Source: DATJPD01 sp035506575
GTDB lineage: Bacteria > Pseudomonadota > Alphaproteobacteria > CACIAM-22H2
Reading direction: 5' to 3'
DNA length: 64,000 nucleotides
Assembly: GCA_035506575.1 (NCBI GenBank)
Contig: DATJPD010000082.1
Span: 62,001 to 126,000, forward strand
This document shows positions 32,942 through 41,152 of the stretch, piece by piece (the stretch's first letter is position 1; each line of letters opens with the position of its first letter). The notes beneath the pieces are model-generated. The model was given only the letters and a program-made list of their open reading frames with translations. It was not told where the DNA came from and searched no databases. A program made the position numbers and the translations under genes.

Positions 32942-34129
32942 TCACTTGATCTTCGACGCGCCGACCTGCTCGTCCCAGCGGCTGAAGGCGTAGACGAGCT
33001 TGTCCGGCAGCAGCGGCAGCTCTTGCGGAGTATCAGCGATCAGCTGCGCGTATTCCGGACGCCCGAACTCCTTGATGACGTCCTGGCTGTCCTGCGGCGC
33101 CATCGACAGCGGCACGTCCTTCACCGCCGGACCCGGATAGAAATAGCCGGCATCGTAGGTGATCGCCTGCGCCGGCTTCGAGAGCATGTAGTTCAGGAAA
33201 TCGACCAGCACGGCCACGCGCTCGGGTGCCAGGCCCTTGGGGACGCACAGATAATGCGCATCGAGGATCCAGTGGAAGCCCTTGAGCGGGGCGACCGCGG
33301 CCTCCTTGGGGACCACGCCAAGTGCCCGCGGGTTGATATCCCAGCCCATCTGCGTCGGCATCATGTCGCGCGAGCCCTCGCCGAATTCCTTCATCAGGAT
33401 GCCGGTGCCCGAGGGATAGTACTCGACGCTCTGGCCGAGCTCCTTGAGATAGGCCCAGGTCTTGTCCCAGCCGTCCTTGGGATCCTTCGGATCCTTGTCG
33501 CCGAGCAGGTACGGCAAGCCCATCATGAAGACGCGGCCGGGGCCGGAATTCGCGGGGCGCGCGTACATGAAGCGGTTGGGATGTGCCTTCGCCCAGGCGA
33601 GCAGGTCCTCGGCGGTTTTCGGCACCTCCTTTACCTTGTCGGGCATGTATTCGAGGATCGGCCCGGCCTGGCAGAAGACGATGCACACGCCCTGGTTCTG
33701 CGCCAGGCCCTGCATGGCTTTGGCGCCCGGCAGGTAGATATCGTCCAGCTTCGGCAGGTCGGCCGCGAATTGCGGCAACACGGGCACCCACAGCTTCTGA
33801 TCGATGCCGGCCGAGAGCGCATCGATACCCGTCAGCACGCCGTCGATGTCGACGCGTCCGGCATCCTGCTGCGCCTTGATCTTGCCCGGCAGCTCCGGTG
33901 CGGGCGCTTTCGAAAAGGTCACCTTCGAGACGAGGTTGGGCTTCGATTTCGCGTACGCCTCGATTGCCTTCTGCGTGAGCGCGAGGTTGCCGGCGACGTC
34001 CACGAAATTCAGCGCGACCGGTGATTTCGGCAGCGTCAGCGCCGCCCGGGCGATGTCCGGCAGACTGGCGGCAACGGTAGAGCCGGCGATGCCGGCGATT
34101 ACGGCGCGGCGGCTTGGTTTGAATGACAT
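32942..34129 (-). CDS. ABC transporter substrate-binding protein (twin-arginine signal)
   Basis: A 395-residue periplasmic binding protein of the PotD/Fbp class. The N-terminus MSFKPSRRAVIAGIAGSTVA carries a twin-arginine-like motif (SRRAVIAG), suggesting Tat export in folded form, with probable cleavage after IARA. Domain phrases include VDIDGVLTGIDALSAGI, PVLPQFAADL and a hinge FLNYMLSKPAQAITYDAGYFYPG typical of spermidine/iron-type binding proteins. It lies upstream of the ATPase gene, 31 bases away, and downstream of the GntR regulator gene. Confidence 0.88.
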   Translation of the reverse strand: MSFKPSRRAVIAGIAGSTVAASLPDIARAALTLPKSPVALNFVDVAGNLALTQKAIEAYAKSKPNLVSKVTFSKAPAPELPGKIKAQQDAGRVDIDGVLTGIDALSAGIDQKLWVPVLPQFAADLPKLDDIYLPGAKAMQGLAQNQGVCIVFCQAGPILEYMPDKVKEVPKTAEDLLAWAKAHPNRFMYARPANSGPGRVFMMGLPYLLGDKDPKDPKDGWDKTWAYLKELGQSVEYYPSGTGILMKEFGEGSRDMMPTQMGWDINPRALGVVPKEAAVAPLKGFHWILDAHYLCVPKGLAPERVAVLVDFLNYMLSKPAQAITYDAGYFYPGPAVKDVPLSMAPQDSQDVIKEFGRPEYAQLIADTPQELPLLPDKLVYAFSRWDEQVGASKIK

Positions 34130-34180
34130 GAAAAGGTCCTCCCTCGGATTGGTTTGGTTGACGATCAGGCGCGGCTCGAA

Positions 34181-34960
34181 TCACTCCTCGGCGAAATAGT
34201 CGCCATGGCTTGCCTTGAGAATCTCGACAGAGCGGAAGATGCCGCGCAGGTGGGCCCGCATGGCAGCGATGGCACCCTCCCGGTCGCGACGCAACAGCCG
34301 GTCGACGATCAGCGCGTGCTCGCCGATCACCTTCGGCCGCTTGACCACGTTGCGCGAGGAGAGCAGCCGCACCCGGTCCATCTGCGCCTTTGCATTCTCG
34401 ACCTGGCGCCATGCGTTGGCGTGCCCAGCGATCTCCATGATCAGCGCGTGCATCGCCTCGTCGGCGGCAAAAAAGCCTTCGTGGTCGCCGGCGCGATGCA
34501 GCGCCCGCTGGCGCTGCAGAATCGTCGACAGGCTTGCGGCCTGCCTCTTGTCCAGCCGCTCGACGGCGCGCTCGATCGCGGAGCACTCCAGCGATTCGCG
34601 CACGAACTGGCTGTCGAACACTTCGGCAAGCTTGATCGGCGCCACGAACGAGCCGTATTGCGGATAGACCTCGACCAGCGACTCGTCGGCCAGCTTGATC
34701 AGCGCCTCGCGCACCGGCGTGCGCGACACCCCGAAGCGCTGCGACAACTCCTGCTCGGACAGCATGGTGCGCGGCAGGAGATGGCCGATCACGATCTCCC
34801 GGCGCAGCAGGCTATGCACCTGATCGGCCATCGTGTGCCGCCGGAATGCGACCGTGCGCTCAACCCCGGCGAGACCGGACTCCGGACGCGCCGGCGGCGG
34901 CATCGGCGCGGGCCGGCGTGCGCTGCGGACTGACTTGCGGGTAGCCATGACGGTCGGCAT
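34181..34960 (-). CDS. GntR-family regulator (FCD domain)
   Basis: A 259-residue repressor. The winged-helix part (about 45-110) reads LRREIVIGHLLPRTMLSEQE, then LSQRFGVSRTPVREALIKLA; the FCD ligand domain follows with the metal-binding His pattern in MHALIMEIAGHANAWR and GEHALIVDRLLRRDREGA. It opens the operon of the PotABCD-like importer, so it most likely controls that transporter in response to the imported compound. Confidence 0.88.
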   Translation of the reverse strand: MPTVMATRKSVRSARRPAPMPPPARPESGLAGVERTVAFRRHTMADQVHSLLRREIVIGHLLPRTMLSEQELSQRFGVSRTPVREALIKLADESLVEVYPQYGSFVAPIKLAEVFDSQFVRESLECSAIERAVERLDKRQAASLSTILQRQRALHRAGDHEGFFAADEAMHALIMEIAGHANAWRQVENAKAQMDRVRLLSSRNVVKRPKVIGEHALIVDRLLRRDREGAIAAMRAHLRGIFRSVEILKASHGDYFAEE

Positions 34961-35016
34961 CGAGCAAACATGCTACCATACCAGCCGCACATTCCAAGGT
35001 CTACGCGTGCGCGGCT

Positions 35017-36306
35017 CTACAGCCCGAGGGCCCGCGGCAGCCACAGCGACAGGTCCGGCCAGTACGTCACCAGCATCAGCACCAGGAACATGACGCCGTA
35101 GAACGGCCAGATGCGCCGCACGACCTGCTCCATGCTCACCTTGCCGACCGCGCAGCCGACGAAAATGATCGAGCCGACCGGCGGGTGGCACAGGCCGATC
35201 CCGAGATTGAGCAGCATGATCATGCCGAAATGCACCGGGTCGACGCCGAATTTCGCCACGACCGGCAGGAGGATCGGCGCACAGATGAGGATGTTCGGCG
35301 CCATGTCGATCAGGCAGCCGAGCACCAGGAGCAGCACATTGATGAGAAACAGGATGACGTATTTGTTGCTGGAGAGGGTCAGGAAGAACGCCGTGACCTT
35401 CGCCGGCACCTGCATCAAGGCCATCATGTAGCCGATGCTCGCCGCGAACGCGATCAGGGTCAGGACCATCGCGACCGTCCGCATGGTCCGATAGACGAGG
35501 ACCGGCAGGTCGCGCCACCGGTAGTCGCGGTACACGAACATGGTGACGATGAAGGCGTACACGCACGCGACGGCACCGGCCTCGATCGCCGTGAACACGC
35601 CGCCGAGGATGCCGCCCAGGATGATCACCAGGGTGATGAGCCCCCACATGGCGTCGATCGTGATGCGGATGGCATCGCGCCACGGCACCGCCGTGCCGCG
35701 CGGATGGCCGTCGCGGTAGGCCATCACCAGCACGAGCACGATCAGCGCGGCGCCGAACACCAGCCCGGGCGTGATGCCGGCCATGAACAGGCTGATCACC
35801 GAGATGGCACCGCCGGTCGCGAGCGAATAGATCACGGCGTTGTGGCTGGGCGGCACGAGCAGCGCCTGCACCGACGCGCTGATCGTCACGTTCGTCGCAA
35901 AAACGCGCGGATACCCCGCCTTCTCCATCTGCGGGATCATGACCGATCCGATGGCCGAGGTGTCGGCGACCGACGATCCGGAGATGCCGCTGAGAAAGGT
36001 CGTGGCCACGATGTTGACGACGGACAACCCGCCGCGCACGCGCACGACGCCGACCAGCACATCGGCAAAGGCGACCAGCCGCCGCGCCATTCCGCCTTCG
36101 GCCATGATGGCCCCGGCCAGCACGAAAAACGGGATGGTCAGCATCGCGAACTTGCCGACCCCATGCGAGATCTGGAGCATCACCGCCTCGTAGGGGATGC
36201 CGATCCAGTAGGCGCCTGCCATCGCCGCCAGACCGAGCCCGTAGGCAATCGGCATGCCGATGACGAAGCTGGCGATCAGAACCCCGACGACGATCAGTAT
36301 TTCCAA
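35017..36306 (-). CDS. TRAP transporter large permease (DctM type)
   Basis: A 429-residue membrane protein with about 12 hydrophobic segments and the DctM phrases GMPIAYGLGLAAMAGAYWIG, FFVLAGAIMAEGGMARRLV, LSGISGSSVADTSAIGSVMI and GLCHPPVGSIIFVGCAVGKV. A TTG start at 36304-36306 (LEILIVVGVLIASF), with GAGGG upstream, gives the normal family length and a 13-base gap from dctQ; upstream extension would run into dctQ. The TRAP operon beside a FadR regulator and uronate dehydrogenase points to hexuronate as substrate. Confidence 0.88.
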   Translation of the reverse strand: MEILIVVGVLIASFVIGMPIAYGLGLAAMAGAYWIGIPYEAVMLQISHGVGKFAMLTIPFFVLAGAIMAEGGMARRLVAFADVLVGVVRVRGGLSVVNIVATTFLSGISGSSVADTSAIGSVMIPQMEKAGYPRVFATNVTISASVQALLVPPSHNAVIYSLATGGAISVISLFMAGITPGLVFGAALIVLVLVMAYRDGHPRGTAVPWRDAIRITIDAMWGLITLVIILGGILGGVFTAIEAGAVACVYAFIVTMFVYRDYRWRDLPVLVYRTMRTVAMVLTLIAFAASIGYMMALMQVPAKVTAFFLTLSSNKYVILFLINVLLLVLGCLIDMAPNILICAPILLPVVAKFGVDPVHFGMIMLLNLGIGLCHPPVGSIIFVGCAVGKVSMEQVVRRIWPFYGVMFLVLMLVTYWPDLSLWLPRALGL

Positions 36307-36319
36307 GGGCGCCCTCGCG

Positions 36320-36835
36320 TCAGTCGAACGCCGCCGGCGCCGGCTCGTCCACCGCACCGGCGTTGGGCTCGCCGATCACGAGCCGCTCCAGAACGAAGAG
36401 CAGCGTCACCACTCCGCCCAGCGGGATCGGCAGATAGGTGACGCCCACCGACAACGAGGGGAACTCCGCGACCACGTCGTGCCAGGTCGCCGCGCACAGC
36501 CCGTATCCCCAGATCACCATGAAGACGCTCACCGCCGCGACGAGAAGCTCGGCCAGAATCGTGGAGACGCGCTGCCCCGGCCGCGGCATCAGGCTCACGA
36601 AGAAGTGCATGCGCATATGGATGCCGTCGCGATAGCAGACGGCGGCGCCGAAGAACGTGAGCACGATGGAGAGCAGGATCGCCGCCGGTTCCGGCCACGA
36701 GGCGGCCCGGTTGAGCACGTACCGCGTATAGACGCTGTAGGGGATCACCGCCGAGATCAGGACCAGTGACACACCGGCGAGGACCGCGCAGGTCCAGTAC
36801 AAAGCGTCCATGGTCCTGCGTAAGCCGCGCGCCAT
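36320..36835 (-). CDS. TRAP transporter small permease (DctQ type)
   Basis: A 171-residue membrane protein with four hydrophobic segments: LYWTCAVLAGVSLVLISAVI, PAAILLSIVLTFFGAAVCYR, a third around ILAELLVAAVSVFMVIWGYG, and PIPLGGVVTLLFVLERLV. The RDGIHMRMHFF phrase after segment 2 is typical of DctQ. It forms the integral complex with the DctM protein. Order DctP-DctQ-DctM, all leftward. Confidence 0.88.
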   Translation of the reverse strand: MARGLRRTMDALYWTCAVLAGVSLVLISAVIPYSVYTRYVLNRAASWPEPAAILLSIVLTFFGAAVCYRDGIHMRMHFFVSLMPRPGQRVSTILAELLVAAVSVFMVIWGYGLCAATWHDVVAEFPSLSVGVTYLPIPLGGVVTLLFVLERLVIGEPNAGAVDEPAPAAFD

Positions 36836-36888
36836 CGCGTTGGTCCCGTTCGGCAGCGCTCCCGCAGCACCACCGCTTCAGACAGGCG

Positions 36889-37890
36889 TTATTGAACGGC
36901 CTCGATCCGGTCGATCATCGATTTGTATTTGGGGCCGTACTTGTCCCACACCGGCTTGACCGCATCCTGGAAGGGCTTCTTGTCGGCGATCTGGATGATC
37001 TCGATCCCGGCCTGCTTCATCTTGTCGAACGCCTTCCGCTCGTACTCTTCCCACCGCCTGCGCTCGTCGAACTGTGCCTCCCTCGCCAGCTTCTTGATCA
37101 GGGCCTGATCGGCGGCAGACAGGGTGCTCCAGGTGCGCTTCGAGAACACCAGGATTTCCGGCACGATCAGGTGTTCGGTGAGCGTGTAGTACTTCGCGAC
37201 CTGATAGTGGTTGTCGAACACGAAGCTCGGCGGATTGTTCTCGGCCCCATTGACCACGCCGGTCTGCAGCGCGCTGAAGACCTGGTCGTATCCCATGGCG
37301 ACCCCGTTGCCGCCCAGGTCGTTCATCATGTCGACGAACATCGGGTTGCCCATCACGCGCATCTTCAGACCCTTGAGGTCGTCGATGGTGCGGATCGGCT
37401 TTTTCGAATCGTACATGTTGCGGGCACCGGCATCCATCCAGCAGAGGCCGACGAGCTGCGCCTGCGGATTGTTCGTGACCTTGTCGAGCAACTCCTGGCC
37501 GATCGCCCCGTCCATCACCTTCTGCGCGTGCGCCGTGTTGCGGAACAGAAACGGCAGATTGAACACGTTGAGATCGTCGACCACGGGACCCAGCGCCCCC
37601 ACGCTCACGCGCGCGAGCTGAATGGCACCCACCTGCGCCTGCTCGATGGCCTCCTTCTCGCCCCCCAGCTGCATGGCGGCAAACATCTGGATGCTGAGCC
37701 GGCCGCCCGTGGCCTGCTCCAGCTTCTTGCCCATGTCCTCGGTCGCCTCGACCGTGGGATAGCCGACCGGATGCACGTCCGAGGCCTTGAACGCCATTTT
37801 CTGCTGCGCCGCGGCGCCGCGCATACGAAGGCCCGTGGCGGCCAACGCCGCGGCACCCGCACCGATCCGAAGAATGTTGCGCCTGTTCAT
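36889..37890 (-). CDS. TRAP transporter substrate-binding protein (DctP type)
   Basis: A 333-residue periplasmic binding protein. The signal MNRRNILRIGAGAAALAATG has a twin-arginine-like RR, cleavage probably near AAA-QQK. DctP features are ATEDMGKKLEQATGGRLSIQ, the conserved arginine in DDLKGLKMRVMGNPMFVDMM (the residue that binds the substrate carboxylate in TRAP proteins) and VNGAENNPPSFVFDNHYQVA. Uronates, like other TRAP ligands, carry a carboxylate. The start at 37890 follows GGAGGACC. Confidence 0.92.
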   Translation of the reverse strand: MNRRNILRIGAGAAALAATGLRMRGAAAQQKMAFKASDVHPVGYPTVEATEDMGKKLEQATGGRLSIQMFAAMQLGGEKEAIEQAQVGAIQLARVSVGALGPVVDDLNVFNLPFLFRNTAHAQKVMDGAIGQELLDKVTNNPQAQLVGLCWMDAGARNMYDSKKPIRTIDDLKGLKMRVMGNPMFVDMMNDLGGNGVAMGYDQVFSALQTGVVNGAENNPPSFVFDNHYQVAKYYTLTEHLIVPEILVFSKRTWSTLSAADQALIKKLAREAQFDERRRWEEYERKAFDKMKQAGIEIIQIADKKPFQDAVKPVWDKYGPKYKSMIDRIEAVQ

Positions 37891-37949
37891 CTGGGTCCTC
37901 CCTTCCCCTCGCCGCCGCCGGCTGCTGCCTATTTGACCGAGCCGCCCCT

Positions 37950-37996
37950 TTGAATGGACGCGACGCTGGTCTATAGTCATCATGTTGTATGATGAC
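37950..37996 (+). promoter_or_regulatory. Promoter and operator of the FadR-type regulator gene
   Basis: TTGAAT (37950-37955) and TATAGT (37972-37977) are 16 bases apart on the plus strand. An 8-bp perfect inverted repeat, GTCATCAT (37976-37983) and ATGATGAC (37989-37996), spaced by GTTGT, begins inside the -10 box. FadR/UxuR-type regulators bind such short palindromes, so it is a good operator candidate for autoregulation and for the divergent TRAP operon. Confidence 0.6.
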
Positions 37997-38016
37997 CTGA
38001 CCAGAAGGGACCCGAC

Positions 38017-38769
38017 TTGTCAAGCCTCGGAGACGACGCCTCCCCGCTCCTGCGCCCGCTCGCTCCGCCGCGCAACCGGACGACCGAGGTGGTCGAGCGG
38101 CTTGCGGGCGAGATCGCCAGCGGCAGGCTCGCCCGCGGCGCCCGTCTTCCGACGGAGCAGGCGCTGACCGAAGCGTTCAGGGTCAGCCGCACCGTGGTGC
38201 GCGAGGCGGTGGCGGCGCTGCGCGCGGAAGGGCTGATCGAGACGCGACAGGGTGTCGGCGCGTTCGTGGCGCAGGACATCCAGCGCCGCCCCTTCCGCAT
38301 AGATCCGGACGAGCTGCAGACGATCGGCGAAGTGGTGAACGTGATGGAGCTCCGGACCGGGCTCGAGATCGAGGCCGCCGGATTTGCCGCCGAGCGCGCC
38401 GATGCAGGTACCCGGGGCCGGATCGGTGCGGCGCTCAAGGCGATCGACGCGGCCATCAAGCGCGGCGATGCCGCGGTCGACGAGGACTTTGCGTTCCATC
38501 TCGCCATCGCGCGCGCCACGCGCAATCCCCATTTCGCCCGCCTGCTCGAATTTCTCGGCCGGTTCCTGATCCCGCGGCAGAGCGTGCGGATCGGCCTCAA
38601 GAAAGCCGACGATCTGAAGGCCTATCTCGAGCGCATCCAGGCCGAGCACCGCCAGATCTTCGCGGCGATCGTGGCCGGCAACAGCGAGGCCGCGCGAAAA
38701 GCCATGCGCCGCCACCTGATGAACAGCCGCACGCGCTATCGGATGCTGTCCCAGCGGCCGAAACGCTGA
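38017..38769 (+). CDS. FadR-subfamily GntR regulator
   Basis: A 250-residue repressor. The winged helix is at about 20-85 (NRTTEVVERLAGEIASGRLA, LPTEQALTEAFRVSRTVVRE) and the FCD helical domain follows with metal-site histidines in FAFHLAIARATRNPHF and RRHLMNSR. The start is TTG at 38017, six bases after AAGGGA. It is divergent from the TRAP genes and 36 bases upstream of the uronate dehydrogenase gene; by context it senses a hexuronate or its breakdown product, as UxuR and ExuR do. Confidence 0.87.
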   Translation: MSSLGDDASPLLRPLAPPRNRTTEVVERLAGEIASGRLARGARLPTEQALTEAFRVSRTVVREAVAALRAEGLIETRQGVGAFVAQDIQRRPFRIDPDELQTIGEVVNVMELRTGLEIEAAGFAAERADAGTRGRIGAALKAIDAAIKRGDAAVDEDFAFHLAIARATRNPHFARLLEFLGRFLIPRQSVRIGLKKADDLKAYLERIQAEHRQIFAAIVAGNSEAARKAMRRHLMNSRTRYRMLSQRPKR

Positions 38770-38805
38770 CCGGCTGGCCACGGACGTTTTTCTACGGAGT
38801 AACCC

Positions 38806-39615
38806 ATGCAGAAGATCCTGATCACCGGGGCCGCCGGCGGCGTCGGCCGACGCCTGCGCCGGCTGCTGCGCGGACGGTTTCCGGCCATCCGCCTGTCCGA
38901 CGTCGCCCGCCCCGCGGACGTGGCCCCCGGCGAGGAGTTCATGCAGGCAGACCTCGCCGATTTCGCTGCCGTCGAAAAGACCGTGGCTGGAGTCGAGGGG
39001 ATCGTGCATCTCGGCGGCATGTCGGTCGAGAACGACTGGGAGACGATCCTCGCCAGCAACATCGTGGGCACGCGGAACGTCTTCGAGGCGGCGCGCCGGC
39101 AGGGCGTGAAGCGCGTCGTCTTCGCCACCTCGAACCACGTGGTGGGCTTCTACCCCCGCAGCCGGCGCATCGGCACCGAGGTTCTCGTACGTCCGGATTC
39201 CCGGTACGGCGTCAGCAAGGCCTTCGGCGAGGCGCTCGGGTCGTTCTATGCCGACAAGTTCGGCCTGCGCGTTTTCTGCATCCGCATCGGCAACGTCGAC
39301 GACCGTCCGGTGGACAAGCGGCGGCTCAGCATCTGGCTTCACCCCGAGGACTTGGCCCAGCTCGTCTGCATCGGGCTCGAGCATCCCGACGTGCATTACG
39401 AGGTCGTCTACGGCGCCTCGGACAACGAGCGCGGCTGGTGGGACAACGAGACGGCGTTCCGCTTCGGCTACCGGCCAAAGGGACGCGCGGAGGATTTCGC
39501 CGACGCAGCGCTCGCGGCCCAGAAGAGCCTGCCATCGGACCCGCTCGGCGACCAATTCCAGGGCGGATCGTTCTGCTCGGCCGAATTCGCGGGCGATCCG
39601 GAGAGGCTGGTCTAG
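38806..39615 (+). CDS. udh: Uronate dehydrogenase
   Basis: A 269-residue NAD-dependent short-chain (extended-like) dehydrogenase. The Rossmann start is LITGAAGGVGRRL; the catalytic Tyr134 and Lys138 lie in RYGVSKAFGE and a Ser109 in FATSNHVVGFYP. The phrases IVHLGGMSVEND, SIWLHPEDL, YGASDNERGWWDNE and a final FQGGSF agree closely with the uronate dehydrogenases of Agrobacterium and Pseudomonas, which oxidise glucuronate or galacturonate to the aldarate lactone. Its stop overlaps the stop of the convergent cyclase gene (CTAG). Confidence 0.87.
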   Translation: MQKILITGAAGGVGRRLRRLLRGRFPAIRLSDVARPADVAPGEEFMQADLADFAAVEKTVAGVEGIVHLGGMSVENDWETILASNIVGTRNVFEAARRQGVKRVVFATSNHVVGFYPRSRRIGTEVLVRPDSRYGVSKAFGEALGSFYADKFGLRVFCIRIGNVDDRPVDKRRLSIWLHPEDLAQLVCIGLEHPDVHYEVVYGASDNERGWWDNETAFRFGYRPKGRAEDFADAALAAQKSLPSDPLGDQFQGGSFCSAEFAGDPERLV

Positions 39616-40565
39616 CCGCGCTCTCGGGCCGCCGAGGGTGCTGCGAGTTCGCGCAGACGGATCTCGGCGACCGGCTTGAATTCGCCCTCGGGATACTTGT
39701 CCAGGTAAGCCCTCAACAGGTCGGGGTTGTCGCTCTCGCGCACCGACTCCCAGAAGGCCAGCTCGACCTCGCGGTCCTGCGGATCTCGGGCGGCTCCGGC
39801 CGCCGAGGCGAACTCCTCGAGGCGCGTGCGGGCGAGATCGACGAAGGCACCGTCGGGATATTGCTTGAGATAGGCTTCAAAGTCGGCGGCGCGCACGCTG
39901 TCCTTGATCGACTCCCAGAACACGAGCTCCACGGATTTCTCGGGCTCGGGAACCGCTGGAGGCGTGTCGGTCGTGGACTCCGGTGCCGGGTCATCGGCGA
40001 GCGCCTCAGGCTCCTCGGGTGCTGGCTCCGGCACAGGCCCATCGGTGAGGAGGCGGAACACGCGGATCGGCCGGGCAATGTTCTTGACGCTCTGCTCGCC
40101 GAGGTCGTCGAACCCGTACGGGAGCTTGCGGCGGATCTGATCGCGCACGCCGCGCGAGATACAGATGCCCCCGGGCTCCGCCAGCGCCTCGAGCCGAGCC
40201 GCGATGTTGACGCCGTCGCCGAAGATGTCGCCCTGCTTGACCATGACATCGCCGACATTGATGCCGATGCGAAACCACATGCGCTGATCCTCGGCCAGGG
40301 CCTGATTCGCCTCGGCGAGGTCGCGCTGGATCTCGACCGCGCACTCCACGGCCGCAAAGACGCTGGCGAATTCGGCGAGCACGCTGTCGCCTGCCGTGCC
40401 GCAGATGCGGCCGCCGTGCCGTGCGATCAGCGAGTCGGTGATCGCTCGATGGGCGGAAAGCGTGGCGAGCGTGCCTTCTTCGTCGGCGCCCATGAGCCGG
40501 CTATAGCCCTCGACGTCGGCGGCGAGAATGGCAACGAGTTTTCGCTCGAGGGGAGGCGCTTCCAT
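39612..40565 (-). CDS. Class III adenylate/guanylate cyclase with C-terminal repeats
   Basis: A 317-residue soluble cyclase. The catalytic domain (about 10-180) has the first metal aspartate in LVAILAADVEGYSRLMGAD, TAGDSVLAEFASVFAAVECA, and the second site in GDIFGDGVNIAARLEALAEP. A Pro/Glu-rich linker follows, then two ~45-residue repeats beginning ELVFWESIKDS and ELAFWESVRES, each ending in YPxGxF and a helix; these are common at the ends of alphaproteobacterial cyclases and may bind partners. The start at 40565 is preferred over an upstream GTG/ATG at 40607. Confidence 0.85.
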   Translation of the reverse strand: MEAPPLERKLVAILAADVEGYSRLMGADEEGTLATLSAHRAITDSLIARHGGRICGTAGDSVLAEFASVFAAVECAVEIQRDLAEANQALAEDQRMWFRIGINVGDVMVKQGDIFGDGVNIAARLEALAEPGGICISRGVRDQIRRKLPYGFDDLGEQSVKNIARPIRVFRLLTDGPVPEPAPEEPEALADDPAPESTTDTPPAVPEPEKSVELVFWESIKDSVRAADFEAYLKQYPDGAFVDLARTRLEEFASAAGAARDPQDREVELAFWESVRESDNPDLLRAYLDKYPEGEFKPVAEIRLRELAAPSAARERG

Positions 40566-40631
40566 CGGCGTTCCGGGAAAAACGTCGCCCTCGCGCGAAG
40601 GTTCCAATCCGGCGGCTCGGCTTGCCGCATT

Positions 40632-40653
40632 ATTATTTTAGACTTAAAATAAT
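40632..40653. promoter_or_regulatory. AT-rich perfect inverted repeat between cyclase and ridA genes
   Basis: ATTATTTTA (40632-40640) and TAAAATAAT (40645-40653) are a perfect 9-bp inverted repeat around GACT, in a divergent gap of otherwise GC-rich DNA. It could be an operator or hold a -10 box (TAAAAT at 40645-40650). Protein partner unknown. Confidence 0.45.
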
Positions 40654-40696
40654 TGTCTTCTGCGGCCAACACCGGCCGCGTGACCAGGATTCAGGC

Positions 40697-41089
40697 GTGA
40701 AAACGCTGCTCCCTCCCGGCTGGAAAGCGCCCAAAGGCTACGCCAACGGCATCGCCGCCCGCGGCACGCTCGTGTTCGTCGCGGGCCAGATCGGCTGGAC
40801 GCCCGACCAGACATTCGCGACCGACGACTTCGTGGGCCAGGCGCGGCAGGCACTGCAGAACGTCGTCGCGGTCCTGCGCCAGGCAGACGCAGGCCCCGAG
40901 CACATCGTCCGCATGACGTGGTACGTCACCGACAAGCAGGAGTATCTCGGCTCGCTGGGCGCCCTCGGAGCTGCCTATCGTGAGGTGATCGGCACTCACT
41001 ATCCCGCCATGACGCTGGTCGAGGTGCGGGGGCTGGCCGAAGACCGCGCCAAGGTCGAGATCGAAGCGACGGCCGTCGTTCCGGATTGA
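40697..41089 (+). CDS. RidA-family protein (YjgF/YER057c/UK114)
   Basis: A 130-residue protein of the RidA family, which includes imine/enamine deaminases. Seen are the strand GTLVFVAGQIGW, DDFVGQARQALQNVVAVLRQ, and MTWYVTDKQEY. The usual catalytic Arg near the end (positions around 105 in RidA) is not evident; the segment reads REVIGTHYPAMTLVEVRGLA with Tyr-Pro-Ala-Met-Thr, so it belongs to a RidA-like subgroup rather than canonical RidA. The GTG start at 40697 is preceded by CAGGATTCAGG. Confidence 0.8.
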   Translation: MKTLLPPGWKAPKGYANGIAARGTLVFVAGQIGWTPDQTFATDDFVGQARQALQNVVAVLRQADAGPEHIVRMTWYVTDKQEYLGSLGALGAAYREVIGTHYPAMTLVEVRGLAEDRAKVEIEATAVVPD

Positions 41090-41152
41090 GCCGCACCGCT
41101 GGATTTGCGTGCACCCCCGTCCTACGCTAGGCGGAGGTTTAAGGAGCCACTC

